This document shows positions 33,547 through 43,344 of a stretch of 64,000 nt of DNA, piece by piece. The stretch comes from CAYMKL01 sp964390805 (GTDB lineage: Bacteria > Chloroflexota > Anaerolineae > VGOG01). Every line of letters starts with the position of its first letter. The stretch's first letter is position 1. Made by a program: the position numbers and the translations under genes. The notes beneath the pieces were generated by a model, which was given only the letters and a program-made list of their open reading frames with translations, did no database searches and had not been told where the DNA came from. Location: contig CAYMKL010000021.1 in the NCBI GenBank assembly GCA_964390805.1, positions 1 through 64,000 on the forward strand, read 5' to 3'.

Positions 33547-36500
33547 ATGGTGACGGCTGAACTTCGGCTCTTGGGATCTCCTTCTCTGATCATAGCGGGC
33601 CATCCGGCCAGGTTGCACTCGGCCAAAACCCTCGCCCTTCTAGCTTACCTGACTCTCGAAGCCGATACGCCTCACAGCCGGGCAAAGCTGGCCGGACTGC
33701 TGTGGGGGGAGAGTCCCGACACTCACGCCCGGCATAGCCTGCGCCAAGGCCTCTACTCTCTGCGCCGAGCTCTGGGCAAGCTGTTCAAGGATTGCCTGGT
33801 ATTGGAAGAGGAGACTGTCATCTCTGAACCGCACCCAGACTTTTGGGTGGATACACGGGAGTTTCTGACCCTGGCGGCTGCTGATCCGAAAAATCTGGAC
33901 GCCTTGCGTGGGGCCGCGCAACTGTATCAGGGGATGCTGCTAGAAGGTCTGGAGTTGTCCGGTTGCCCTGCCTTTGACGAGTGGCTCTTTTTCCAGCGCG
34001 ATGCTCTGGAACAGCAAGCTTTAGGCGTGCTACAGGCTCTGGTGGATAGGCTTCTCCGTCAGGGCGATCACCGAGAGGCGCTGGACCTGGCTCGGCGGCT
34101 GGTGGCGCTGGATTCGCTGCACGAAGGTGCGCATCGCAGTCTGATGCAGATCCACGCTGCCCTGGGCGACCGGGACGGGGTGCGCCGCCAATATCGTTTG
34201 TGCGCCGACGTCCTGGCTCAGGAGATGGGCATCGAGCCGGCGGCCGAGACCCAGGCACTATTCCATCAACTCCTAGCCAGCAAACCCGGCCCGACGGTCT
34301 CCCCTGAACGACCGCCCATCCCACGGCCAGGGGAGCAACCGCCGGTTTTGCCCTTTTTGGGCCGTGAGCGCGAGTTGGCCGTGTTGCAGGCCCGGCTGGA
34401 CCAGGCCATTGCCCGGCAGGGTGGGCTGATTCTTGTGGCTGGTGAGGCCGGTATGGGAAAAACGCGGCTGGTGGCGGAATTCATCCAGCGTAGCCCAGAG
34501 GCATCAGCTATACCTGCACGCTACCTTGCCGGGCAATGCTACGAACTGGAGTCGCGTGCACCTTATACGGTCTGGGGCGATGCCCTGCAGCCCCTGTCCA
34601 TGCCCGACTGGCAGCCACTCCTGGCCGGGCTGGCTGAGGTTTGGCGTCGGCAATTGGCCCGCTTGGTCCCAGTGCTGGCCACGCCAGCCGACGAGCTTGA
34701 GGGAACGACGGTCGCTGAGAGCCGGCTGCGGCTGCTGCAGGGTGTGCTCCAGTCTCTCATCTGTTTGACGCAATCATGCCCTCTACTGCTTTGGTTTGAC
34801 GACCTCCATTGGGCCGACGAGGCTTCCCTGGAATTGGTTCATTATGTCTCCCGCCATGTGGCCGCCTACCCTCTGCTCATCATCGGTACCTATCGTCCGG
34901 AAGCCGCAGCCGACATGCCCTATTTTGACCATCTGCTGAGAGGAGCCGGCCACGCCACTGCACCACCTGTGTTGAAGTTGACGCCACTGGATCAGGAGAC
35001 AATCGGTCAGATGTTAAGGCATCTAGGCGCCGAGTGGCCAGCGGACTTGCCGAGTCGTCTTTACCGGCACAGTGACGGCAATCCCTTCTTCCTGGTCGAA
35101 ACGCTGTACGCGCTGGTCGAATCGGGAAAACTGCGGCGGGAGCCCGATGGCCGCCTGAGCGAGGCAGAAGCCAAAGCCTGGCCGGTGCCACGGCGTGTGC
35201 AAGACCTTGTCCAGGCCCGCCTTGCCCCTCTTGGCGAAGAACAGCGGCGGGTGCTGGCCGCCGGGGCCATCATTGGCCGTCCTTTTGACCCGCGTTTGTT
35301 GCGCCGGGTTAGCGGCCTGCCTGAGTCGCAACTCCTTGGCATCGTAGAGCAGTTACTGGCGCGGGCATTCCTTGAGGAAAGAACGGAAGCTCTGCCCCAA
35401 CACTTGCTGGGTTTCCACCACGATTATTTCCGGCGAGTGATCTACGAGGGACTCAGCACCGTCCAACGGCAGGCATTGCACCACCGGGCGGCGCGGGCGC
35501 TGCTGGCGCTCCATCGGGCTCGACCCAAGACCGTGACCGAAGAAGTGGCTCATCATTACGAACAGGCGGGCGACGTTGAGGCGGTGCCCTACCTTACCCA
35601 AGCTGCCCAACAGGTCGAAGAGCTGTATGCGTATCATCACGCCACGGAGCTTCACAGCCGCGCTTTGATTCTGCATCGTGCCTGCGAGGCTGATGACCTG
35701 GCAGGGCGCTTCGATCTGCTTCTGAGACGAGAAGCGGTTTTGGAGCGGCAGGGACGGCGGGCCGAGCAAGCAGACGACGTAGCGGCGCTGGTGGAATTGG
35801 CTGAGGCCCTGGGAGAACCCCACCGGCTGGCCGTGGCCTGCGTGCGCCAGGCTGGGTTCTTTACCTGCACCAGACAGTACACGGAGGCGCGACGGGCAGG
35901 CGAGAGAGCATTGACTCTATACCGTAGGGCTGGTGACAGGGCCGGGGAGGCCCAAGCTCTGCGTGAACTTGGCTTCCTGCACTGGTCGGTGGAGGATTAT
36001 GGCACAGCGCTGGCCTACGGGCGTGACGCACTCCAGTTGCACCGGCGCTTGGGAGACGTGGACGGGGAGGCGACGGCCTTACACAACCTGGCAGAAATCC
36101 ATCGCAGCCTGGGCAGCCCCCGACAGGCCTTGGCGCAATACGAAGGTGCGCTGACCCTTCACTGGGCACGAGAAGACCGGCAGCGCCAGGGTCTGACGCT
36201 TCATGGCATGGCCCACGCTTTGCGTCAGTTGGGCGATCTCGACCAGGCCCTGACTCGTTACCAGCAAGCTCTAGCCCACTGCGAGGCTGTCGGCGACCGG
36301 CTGATGACCTCACGGGTCCACCATGCCCTGGCCGGTTTGCACTGGGGTGTCGGTGCACTGGACCGAGCGCTCGATCATATGCACCAGGCGCTGAGCATCA
36401 GCCAGGAGATCGGCTACGGCCCCGGCATTGCTCACGGCTTGCTTGCCCTGAGCGACGTCCAAGCGCAGCGTGGCGAATGGGACGTCGCTCGCGAACATCT

Positions 36501-36705
36501 CCAGGAAGCGATGACCTGGCTGAGATTAATAGAGGATCAGGCCGGGCTGGCCCAGGCCCAGACTCGATTGCGCGCGCTGGAAAGGGGCTCGCCCAAGGTG
36601 ATGGAACCGTCTACGGCCAAAGGCTGGGTCAGGAGCCACGTGGCCCTGGCTGAGGGCAAAGTCTACTGCGAGTTCGAGTCGCCGATGGCCCGGCAGCGCG
36701 CGTAG
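33547..36705 (+). CDS. BTAD/STAND-ATPase transcriptional regulator, divergent subfamily
   Basis: A 1052-aa plus-strand regulator of the same architecture but distant from the minus-strand paralogs. It has an OmpR-like winged helix (LRLLGSPSLIIAG, HSLRQGLYSLRRAL), BTAD (about 100-245), P-loop GEAGMGKT near residues 299-306, Walker B PLLLWFDDLHWADEA near 412, and about ten TPR-like repeats (GEAQALRELGFLHWSVEDYG, GEATALHNLAEIHRSLGS). The ATG at 33547 has GGGGGAGG 8 nt upstream; the frame opens 17 codons earlier. It shares an intergenic region with the OsmC-DUF1059 gene. The last 35 residues look unrelated to TPRs. Confidence 0.9.
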   Translation: MVTAELRLLGSPSLIIAGHPARLHSAKTLALLAYLTLEADTPHSRAKLAGLLWGESPDTHARHSLRQGLYSLRRALGKLFKDCLVLEEETVISEPHPDFWVDTREFLTLAAADPKNLDALRGAAQLYQGMLLEGLELSGCPAFDEWLFFQRDALEQQALGVLQALVDRLLRQGDHREALDLARRLVALDSLHEGAHRSLMQIHAALGDRDGVRRQYRLCADVLAQEMGIEPAAETQALFHQLLASKPGPTVSPERPPIPRPGEQPPVLPFLGRERELAVLQARLDQAIARQGGLILVAGEAGMGKTRLVAEFIQRSPEASAIPARYLAGQCYELESRAPYTVWGDALQPLSMPDWQPLLAGLAEVWRRQLARLVPVLATPADELEGTTVAESRLRLLQGVLQSLICLTQSCPLLLWFDDLHWADEASLELVHYVSRHVAAYPLLIIGTYRPEAAADMPYFDHLLRGAGHATAPPVLKLTPLDQETIGQMLRHLGAEWPADLPSRLYRHSDGNPFFLVETLYALVESGKLRREPDGRLSEAEAKAWPVPRRVQDLVQARLAPLGEEQRRVLAAGAIIGRPFDPRLLRRVSGLPESQLLGIVEQLLARAFLEERTEALPQHLLGFHHDYFRRVIYEGLSTVQRQALHHRAARALLALHRARPKTVTEEVAHHYEQAGDVEAVPYLTQAAQQVEELYAYHHATELHSRALILHRACEADDLAGRFDLLLRREAVLERQGRRAEQADDVAALVELAEALGEPHRLAVACVRQAGFFTCTRQYTEARRAGERALTLYRRAGDRAGEAQALRELGFLHWSVEDYGTALAYGRDALQLHRRLGDVDGEATALHNLAEIHRSLGSPRQALAQYEGALTLHWAREDRQRQGLTLHGMAHALRQLGDLDQALTRYQQALAHCEAVGDRLMTSRVHHALAGLHWGVGALDRALDHMHQALSISQEIGYGPGIAHGLLALSDVQAQRGEWDVAREHLQEAMTWLRLIEDQAGLAQAQTRLRALERGSPKVMEPSTAKGWVRSHVALAEGKVYCEFESPMARQRA

Positions 36706-36785
36706 AGTGAATTGGAAACGGTCTTGCGCATATTGACCGGCGCCGTCCGTGGGATTCAACAAGTTCTGGACCTGCTCCTTCCACA

Positions 36786-37049
36786 TTGTTCGATCTTCTC
36801 TTTCCCATTGACTTCCTGCCCGACCCTATGCTTGGCCTGGACCAGTTGGATGACATCGGTGTCATCTTACTGGGGTTGAAGTTGTTCATCGAGCTTTGTC
36901 CCCAGGACATTGTTCGCCGCCACCTGCGGGAGATGAGCTCCGTGCGCGGTGCCTATCGGGTGGTAGATGAAGAACCATCTCAGGAGGCATCGCCCTCCGG
37001 CTACATTGAGGCTCCCTATCATGTCATCGGGGAAGAAGAAAAAGAGTAG
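36786..37049 (+). pseudogene. Truncated DUF1232/YkvA gene
   Basis: The frame from a TTG at 36786 reads LLFPIDFLPDPMLGLDQLDDIG and is about 80 percent identical to residues 47-135 of the protein at 3303. The first ~45 residues and the promoter are missing. It lies 80 bp behind the regulator's stop, in the same order relative to a terminator and a convergent small gene as at 3303-4011, so a whole module was duplicated and then cut. Confidence 0.75.
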
Positions 37050-37071
37050 CCAATATCCAATATCCAAGTTC

Positions 37072-37104
37072 AGAGGCCACCCTCATCAACGAGCGGTGGC
37101 CTCT
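37072..37104. terminator. Bidirectional terminator, DUF1232 remnant / small gene E
   Basis: AGAGGCCACC pairs with GGTGGCCTCT, as at 3733-3766. Confidence 0.7.
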
Positions 37105-37142
37105 TCACGTACATCAGATTCCGGCTTGAAGTCGCCTTTGCT

Positions 37143-37358
37143 TTACTTGTCCTGCCTCATGGGACGGCTCTCATCGCCCCCCATGACACCAATGCGACGG
37201 ACGAAGTCAAGCAGCCCAGTCAAGTTTAGGAACGTGGCGCTCTCTCTACTCTGCACGTGCTCAATGCGGCCGCGCCAGCGAGATCCGGCGGCCGACCACT
37301 CTTGCCAAAAGCGGACGACGAAGGTACTGGTGGGGGGAACTGGGGGTGATTCAGCCAT
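37143..37358 (-). CDS. Small WRGRIEHVQ protein, copy E
   Basis: A 71-aa member (MAESPPVPPTSTFVV, SRWRGRIEHVQSRES, LTGLLDFVRRIGVMGG). The start at 37358 is chosen by alignment with the other copies; two more in-frame codons lie upstream. It differs from the others mainly in the LDLDGM-equivalent segment (LNLTGL). It is preceded by the perfect hairpin at 37380-37412 and converges on the DUF1232 remnant. Confidence 0.65.
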   Translation of the reverse strand: MAESPPVPPTSTFVVRFWQEWSAAGSRWRGRIEHVQSRESATFLNLTGLLDFVRRIGVMGGDESRPMRQDK

Positions 37359-37379
37359 GTGCAAGGGTCCTTATCGGCC

Positions 37380-37412
37380 AGACCCTTCGGGTTTCTGAAA
37401 CCCGAAGGGTCT
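37380..37412 (-). terminator. Conserved hairpin upstream of small gene E
   Basis: AGACCCTTCGGGTTT pairs with AAACCCGAAGGGTCT, starting 7 nt after the SnoaL remnant's stop codon. Confidence 0.6.
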
Positions 37413-37418
37413 TCCGTC

Positions 37419-37730
37419 TTATCCCATCGGTGGAATAGCGCCGAGTTGCTGCATGAGTCCCAAGGTGTCCATAGTGATCCACCACTCCGCCAGCTTACCC
37501 TCGGCGGCTCGCCAGACGTTGCACATCCAAAGGGTCACTTTCTTGCCGTTGGGAGGGATGCCCATGAGTTCATTCGTGAACGTGCCTTCTATTGGCATGT
37601 GAATGGCTACCAGGTCTCCTTCAGCAATCAGGGTCCAACTGGGATGGTGGATGTCCGGCATGGCGGCCCGGAATGCGGCAAAGAACCCTTTCGATCCCTC
37701 AGGGCCTTGTATTCTTCTAACATAGTATAC
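37419..37730 (-). pseudogene. Truncated SnoaL-like gene
   Basis: One frame reads GSKGFFAAFRAAMPDIHH, MGIPPNGKKVTLWMCNVW and WWITMDTLGLMQQLGAIPP, matching the second two thirds of the protein at 26503. The N-terminal helix is missing and the frame has no proper start upstream; an internal ATG at 37661 would leave only 80 aa. Probably non-functional. The 310 bp from 37731 to 38048 hold no gene I can support. Confidence 0.65.
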
Positions 37731-38048
37731 TCTCCTTCGTATTCGTATTACTGGAGCGCGATTTTCAACAAATCGCGCCGATGGTTGCTGATATTACCTG
37801 ATTGAAAGGTCTTTTCGTCTTTATGCGTCTTTCCAGTTGTTGCGGGGCTGCGTCCACAAGGCCAACTCTCTCCGCCCCAGGATCAAGTTGGCCCACAAAC
37901 TTGCATTGCATCACCTCCTTGAGGAAGTGATCGGGTGAGCCTGGCCCGCCGCCACTCGGCGTCGAACGGGGGTTGCCCAGACGTCAGCGGAGCAATCCTC
38001 ACGCGGCGCTGCTGCATCCACCGTTGCTGAATTGTCCCCTTCAGTGAA

Positions 38049-38082
38049 GATAAGAGCCGACCGTCTCCTGTCGGCTCTTATC
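38049..38082 (-). terminator. Terminator of the secreted protein at 38102
   Basis: GATAAGAGCCGAC pairs perfectly with GTCGGCTCTTATC around an 8-nt loop, 20 bp beyond the stop codon. Confidence 0.8.
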
Positions 38083-38101
38083 GAGTCGACGAAAGGTGGC
38101 A

Positions 38102-39424
38102 CTACGGGAAGAAGGTGATTCCCTCCTCACTCTTGGTGAAGAACAGATTCTCAGCGGAGTCCCAGACAGCACATTCGAGGCCAGTACCAGGATTGTCTGG
38201 ACTTGGCTCGCTGAAGGCTTCGACTTGAAGCTGGTAATCGCCGTTATCCAGTTCACTTAGAACGTCTCCGCGATCCCACCCATTCGGGACGCCTTCAGGC
38301 CAATCAGAGCCACGCTCCCAAGGAATGAGGTGGTTCGGGGTTTTGATCCCGTTGGCACCGTACTGTGTGTCACCCTCCCACTCCCAGGGCCAGATCCCGA
38401 TTTGGTAGAACCCGATCTCGTTGGCGGGGTCAAACCCGGGGACCGACGGGACGGGGTTCCAGGATAGATCGATGTCCAAGCCCGGCGTCACAGATCCAAT
38501 CAAGGCTCGGGGGGGCGGATACGTCAGGCAGCCTGTCCAGGTATCGGTTCGGGTTGTGCCGGCGATCGGATCGCCGAGGGCATCCAGCAAGGTGAATTCG
38601 TAGGGCTCGCCACTGACAGCATCGCCCGGGTGGCTTTCCAGATACCGAAACTGTGAGACGAAGTCTACGCCAGGGCTGAAGATGTCCGTGTAGAACGGGA
38701 CGATGACGACCGTGCCATCGGGCAGGATCACCTGCATACCAGTGGAGACAATGTTGGTATAAGCCTCCAGTAGATAAGCTTCGTGGCTAACGGTGTCGCC
38801 CTCATAACCGTGGTGGACATAGACGTCGCCATGGAAGTACAGCCCAGGCGGTGGGATTTCATCCACGGGTGGGCACTTGGTACGGCGGCGGTCGTGATGA
38901 GCGCCACTCCACTCGCCCCCCTCAAACCAGCCGGTGCGGATCGTGCCGCCCGCCACGTCATCGGGGACACCTCTGCCATTGGTCTCGACAGTACCCAGAA
39001 GCTGGATGACGTACGGCTCGCCATCGGAGGGCGGGGGAACGACTGTGCTGAGAAGGCTGAGGTCGTAGTCGCCGCCCCCGAGGTCGGCGGCACGTAGAGA
39101 CATAGGCGTCATGACGCCGGTGTCAGGCGACCGCATGCAGCCGACGGCGAGATAATCGTTCCCGCTCTTGCTATCGGGATCAGGCTCCAAGTCGTTGATA
39201 AACATGTCGAAAGGGAGAGGCTCGTCGGGAAGACCCCATACGACGAACTCCCAACGCCCGCGCAGATCATCCACGCCATTATGTGGGCCGGCGAAAACAG
39301 GCCCCATGGTAGTGAGGGAGAGAAGGAACGTCACCACAACCAGAGTACGAACCAGATGGAAGGGTCGCGTCTGTAGCGCTGTGGACATTCGACCAACATT
39401 GGGTTGTCGTTTCATGCTAGACAT
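38102..39424 (-). CDS. Secreted protein of unknown function
   Basis: A 440-aa exported protein I do not recognise. Residues about 20-45 are a hydrophobic signal (LVRTLVVVTFLLSLTTMGPVFAG), preceded by an unusually long, basic N-terminus. The mature part begins GPHNGVDDLRGRWEFVVWG, is rich in Gly, Asp and aromatic residues, and has a few cysteines. The C-terminal third (ALIGSVTPGLDIDLSWNPVP, GDYQLQVEAFSEPS) resembles fibronectin-III-like folds. GGAGG lies 8 nt before the ATG at 39424. The upstream interval 39425-39720 shows no gene and no 11-bp-repeat promoter. Probably extracellular. Confidence 0.75.
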   Translation of the reverse strand: MSSMKRQPNVGRMSTALQTRPFHLVRTLVVVTFLLSLTTMGPVFAGPHNGVDDLRGRWEFVVWGLPDEPLPFDMFINDLEPDPDSKSGNDYLAVGCMRSPDTGVMTPMSLRAADLGGGDYDLSLLSTVVPPPSDGEPYVIQLLGTVETNGRGVPDDVAGGTIRTGWFEGGEWSGAHHDRRRTKCPPVDEIPPPGLYFHGDVYVHHGYEGDTVSHEAYLLEAYTNIVSTGMQVILPDGTVVIVPFYTDIFSPGVDFVSQFRYLESHPGDAVSGEPYEFTLLDALGDPIAGTTRTDTWTGCLTYPPPRALIGSVTPGLDIDLSWNPVPSVPGFDPANEIGFYQIGIWPWEWEGDTQYGANGIKTPNHLIPWERGSDWPEGVPNGWDRGDVLSELDNGDYQLQVEAFSEPSPDNPGTGLECAVWDSAENLFFTKSEEGITFFP

Positions 39425-39720
39425 AGTGTTTTCCTCCAGATTTTCCGACAGGTTCGGAGTGTGGGTGCGATTCGTAGCGAGTCGCACTGACGGTTACTGG
39501 TAAACGCTGTGCGAAAAGGTCAGGTCTTTTGACTCATAGGTGCTCCCCCTTTCTCTGCGTCATGATCTTTTCGCGTACCGGTGGTCACACGACTGCAAGG
39601 ATGCGATCGCTAGGGCAGCAAACTGTTCCTGACGCAGTGTTGTGCATATCACCGACGCTCCAGGGGTGCAGAACAGCGATTAGGCGAAACCAGGGGCGGT
39701 CTTGATCCACACTCGCTGTT

Positions 39721-42700
39721 CTACGGTCCAAAATTCCTGAGTGCCAACGGCAGGAAGATGCGGAATCTCCACTCGTAAGCCCCCATGTCCGGCGTCGCGT
39801 CGCGGGGCGTGCCTTCCAGGTCGGTTGCCGGAGCGCTGACCGCCGTGCCGGCGTCAATGCAAGGAGAGCCGACCTGCAGGTGGTAGTCGCCACTGCCAGC
39901 GTCCACAAAGAGCGGGGCAGCATCTATGTTCCCGGTGCCGGGCCAGCCGCCCTCAATGTCTGAATAGGTGACTTGGATGGTGTCCGGATCCTCGACATGG
40001 AAAGCGTCTCCGCTGCCGTTTCCGTAGATGATGCTGTTCACGACTTCCATCGTCCCGCCGGTCTGGGGGTTGTAGTTGATGCCTGGTCTGCCGGTTCCTG
40101 GCGCATTGCCGGCGATCGTCACGTTCATCAGGCTAGCAGATCCGTTGAGATGCAGTCCCTCATCGCCCAGGTTGTCAGCCACGATGGTGTTGACCATTGC
40201 CAAATGGCCTTCACCTACGCGGACGCCGCTTGCGCCCGATTGGACCTCATTGTTGATGATGCGGCTGTCCACGATGGTTAGGTCGTTGCCTTTCACGCCG
40301 CCACCACCCGAATGATGAGGAGAGCCATCTGCCATGTTGTTTTGTATCGAGCAGCTTCGAATGGTTATTCCGCCATGGTCAGCTTCAACGCCACCAGCTT
40401 CTTCGCCGCTGCCGCCGGTGATGGTGAACCCATCAAGAACAGCGCCTTCGCTTCCACCTTGCAGGGTCACAACGGTCCCATTCTGATTGCCATCGACAAT
40501 GGTCTCGTAGGCCGCGATGTCCCGCGTCCAGCCACTTGCCTCATAGCCGCCCAGGAGAGAGAGCGGCTTGCTGACGTTCGGGTTCTCGGTGTAGGTCCCC
40601 TGGGCCACGAAGATGGACTCACCCGGGTTGGCCACCTGGATAGCATGACCGATGGTCAGACAGGGCACAGCGGGGTCGAGGCAGACGTTGAGGTCATCGG
40701 AACCGCTGGTGGCGACGTAGCGGTCGCCTTCGCCGGGCAGCAGGCGGCTGTAGCGCCACACGCCGCTGAAACCCGCGTACATGGACTGGACCACCTCGCC
40801 GGTGTCCACGGTCAGGGCTCCAGGCTGCATCCCAGGAGTACCGTTGTTGATTGGGTCATCCCATTCGCTCCAGGTCGCGCCGCCGTCCCAGGTCTCAGCG
40901 ATGTAGCCCCAGCCACCCAGATAAACATGGCTGGAATCGTGGGGGTCCATGGCCAGCAGGTCGCCGCTAGGGCAGCAGGACCGGATCAGTGTCCAGGTAT
41001 CGCCGGCGTCCATGCTCTTGTACACATCATAGTTCGCGGTGGCATAGACGACGTCGGGGTCCTGGTGATCCACGACGATGGAGCGCACGCGGCTATCAGG
41101 TTCTTCGAAGACCAATGTCCAGTTGTCGCCGCCGTCCTCGGTGCGGCGAACAAAACCCACACAGCCGGGGCCGCTGCAATCCTCGCCGCCGGCATAGGCC
41201 ACGTCAGCATTGGCCGGGCTAACGGCAATGGCATCAACACGGGATTCACCGGGCAGAGTCAGCGCCTGCGTCCAGGATTCACCATCGTCAGGGGTGCGCA
41301 GCACGATACCATAATCATCTTGGTCGGCGGGGTTGTTCTGCCCGGCCGCATACACCGTGTCGGTCGCCGAGTCGGCGATGGCCAGCGCACGGATCTGCTG
41401 GCCGCCGCCAGAGCCGTCCGGCTCAATATAGGGCGCTGTGTAGACCCGCTCAAAGCTGACACCGCCATCCTCACTGCGCATCACCGCGCCGTTGGAATCA
41501 TCAAGCCCTCCGCCGTAGACGATGGACGGGTTGGCTGGATTGACGGCAAACGCGCCCATACAGCCGGAGATGCCTTGCGGTTCTATCCACGAATCGCCGC
41601 CGTCGGTAGTCAGCCAGCCCCCGCCGCATTCGGCCGCGGTGAAGATTTTGTCCAGATTCTGCGGATCCACGTCAATGTCACGAGGCTGGACAGGCGTCTC
41701 GATTCCGTTGTTGCGCTCCTCCCAGTCACCAGCACCGTTGGTGCTTTTGAATACTCCATCCCTGGCCGCTCCCGCGTACAGAGCCACCGGTGTCGCACCC
41801 AGGTCTATGGCAAAGGAGAGCGCATCGGGGACCCCGCCAACAGCGTTCCAGGTGCCGGGGTCGCCGTTGGAGGCGCTAGACCATACCTCGCCCCCCCGAG
41901 CCGCCGCGTAGATTGTGCTGGGCGGCTCGAAGGCCAGCAGGCCGCCTCCCTCGTCGAAGACCTCGCTCCAGCTTTGGCCAGCGTCACTGCTGCGAAAGAC
42001 CTTGTGCGGTCCCCCGGTGAAGGCGCTTCCTCCAGTACCCGCATAGATAATCCGGGGGGCGGTGGGATGCCCAACGAATGACTTGACCTGAGCACCTACA
42101 ATCGTAGACGCCTCCGTCCAGCTTGCGCCACCGTCCTCGCTGCGCTGAACGTCGCAGTCATTACTGTTTTCGGCGTGGGCGGAGGCCAGCATCAAGGTCG
42201 GGCTGATGGGATGAATCAGCACCGCATCGACCGAGCCATTACTGTCAGGAAAGGTGGCGCTGAGGCTGGGACTCCAGGTCTGGCCGCCATCGTCCGTCTT
42301 GTACACCAGCCCGCCATCGTACGACGCCTTGTACACCAGACCGCTCTGATCGGGGGGCGGGCCCCACCCGCCGATGATGGCTACGTCGGGATCGCTGGGA
42401 TGAACCGAGATGTCTGACCACACGCCGCGGCTGCTGAACTCGAAAGTCGTCGCCCAGGTTGCGCCGCCGTCGTTGCTGACGTAGATGCCAGGACCATCGC
42501 CGCCGGGATTGAAGGCTCCGGCGTACACATTGTCGCCGGCCGCAGCAAGGGCGTATACCTGGTGCTCGGCCAGGTAGACCTCGGTCCAGGATGCCGCGCC
42601 GTCGGTCGTCTTGTAGAGAGTCGAAGGGCCGGAATCATAGGCTTCAACAGGAGCCACGGCCGCGTACACTGTCTCGGGCGTGGTTGGATGCACGGCCAGG

Positions 42701-43086
42701 CCCAATACCTGGCCGCCTGGTGCTAACGGCTCGCCCAAAGGGGTCCAGCGAGGAACGCCGCCAAGACCAGCCATCGGTTCAAGGCTGGCATCCTGCTGGG
42801 TGCTTGGCGACCAGGGATCTCCCCTGGACTGGGCGCTGGCAGTCTGGGTCCAGTAGCCGCCGTCACCGGTCCAGGTGCCTTTTTGGTTCCAGTGGGTCTG
42901 GACGATCATGAGGTCTACGATGTCTATGCGGCCGTTGCGATTCACGTCGCAGACCGGATCATACACATCACCGGCAACGCAGCCCCCGTTGGATGCCTGC
43001 TTTGGCTCCCCAGCGCTGACGGCTCCACTTAAGGACGCCAGCAAGGCCAGAACCACAACCCACGCCAAGAACTTTGTCGCTTTCAT
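39721..43086 (-). CDS. Secreted BNR/VPS10-type repeat protein with N-terminal dockerin and beta-helix
   Basis: A 1121-aa exported protein. Signal peptide 1-25 (KFLAWVVVLALLASLSGAVSA); dockerin-like segment about 38-65 (CDVNRNGRIDIVDLMIVQTHW); about 95-830 BNR/sortilin-like propeller repeats with many Asp-box motifs (SNDGGATW, KTDDGGQTW, RSEDGGASW); about 840-1095 a right-handed beta-helix with a GSGEEAGGVEADHGGITIRS-type stretch and adhesin-like NAI rungs; and a terminal RIFLPLALRNFGP. AAAGGAG precedes the ATG at 43086. Promoter site 4 (43169-43201) is of the 11-bp-repeat class. Likely a surface carbohydrate-binding or adhesive protein; the glycosidase active site of sialidases was not seen. 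Confidence 0.85.
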   Translation of the reverse strand: MKATKFLAWVVVLALLASLSGAVSAGEPKQASNGGCVAGDVYDPVCDVNRNGRIDIVDLMIVQTHWNQKGTWTGDGGYWTQTASAQSRGDPWSPSTQQDASLEPMAGLGGVPRWTPLGEPLAPGGQVLGLAVHPTTPETVYAAVAPVEAYDSGPSTLYKTTDGAASWTEVYLAEHQVYALAAAGDNVYAGAFNPGGDGPGIYVSNDGGATWATTFEFSSRGVWSDISVHPSDPDVAIIGGWGPPPDQSGLVYKASYDGGLVYKTDDGGQTWSPSLSATFPDSNGSVDAVLIHPISPTLMLASAHAENSNDCDVQRSEDGGASWTEASTIVGAQVKSFVGHPTAPRIIYAGTGGSAFTGGPHKVFRSSDAGQSWSEVFDEGGGLLAFEPPSTIYAAARGGEVWSSASNGDPGTWNAVGGVPDALSFAIDLGATPVALYAGAARDGVFKSTNGAGDWEERNNGIETPVQPRDIDVDPQNLDKIFTAAECGGGWLTTDGGDSWIEPQGISGCMGAFAVNPANPSIVYGGGLDDSNGAVMRSEDGGVSFERVYTAPYIEPDGSGGGQQIRALAIADSATDTVYAAGQNNPADQDDYGIVLRTPDDGESWTQALTLPGESRVDAIAVSPANADVAYAGGEDCSGPGCVGFVRRTEDGGDNWTLVFEEPDSRVRSIVVDHQDPDVVYATANYDVYKSMDAGDTWTLIRSCCPSGDLLAMDPHDSSHVYLGGWGYIAETWDGGATWSEWDDPINNGTPGMQPGALTVDTGEVVQSMYAGFSGVWRYSRLLPGEGDRYVATSGSDDLNVCLDPAVPCLTIGHAIQVANPGESIFVAQGTYTENPNVSKPLSLLGGYEASGWTRDIAAYETIVDGNQNGTVVTLQGGSEGAVLDGFTITGGSGEEAGGVEADHGGITIRSCSIQNNMADGSPHHSGGGGVKGNDLTIVDSRIINNEVQSGASGVRVGEGHLAMVNTIVADNLGDEGLHLNGSASLMNVTIAGNAPGTGRPGINYNPQTGGTMEVVNSIIYGNGSGDAFHVEDPDTIQVTYSDIEGGWPGTGNIDAAPLFVDAGSGDYHLQVGSPCIDAGTAVSAPATDLEGTPRDATPDMGAYEWRFRIFLPLALRNFGP

Positions 43087-43168
43087 CTTTCCACTCCTTT
43101 CGTTTTGTGATGGGCGAACTGCATCTGTCACGCCCAATGACGAATAATGAGCCAATACCCCAACTATC

Positions 43169-43201
43169 ATCATACCACAAAGGTCTCAAAAAAGTCTCAA
43201 A
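43169..43201 (-). promoter_or_regulatory. 11-bp-repeat promoter, site 4 (BNR/dockerin protein)
   Basis: In transcription direction: TTTGAGAC, 3 bp, TTTGAGAC, 8 bp (CTTTGTGG), TATGAT. This is the cleanest example: two identical 8-mers and a near-consensus -10. Confidence 0.7.
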
Positions 43202-43243
43202 AATGCCCAAGGCAAGATCATCTCTGGAGCACTCGAAAGCAAA

Positions 43244-43285
43244 AGAGGGCATATCCCCGTCTGATGGTACAAGGATATGCCCTCT
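43244..43285 (-). terminator. Terminator of the regulator fusion gene
   Basis: AGAGGGCATATCC pairs perfectly with GGATATGCCCTCT around a 16-nt loop. On the minus strand TTTTGCTTTCG follows. Confidence 0.75.
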
Positions 43286-43344
43286 GATGGGCACACGTAG
43301 AGGTTGTGAGAGAATCTAACGTTGTGACCTTTCAGCAACCAGAG

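Noticed and set aside
40312..42081. A 589-codon open frame on the plus strand opposite the BNR-repeat gene
   Set aside because: It is fully antisense to a strong gene with domains and a ribosome site, lacks family motifs, and long antisense frames are expected in GC-rich coding DNA.
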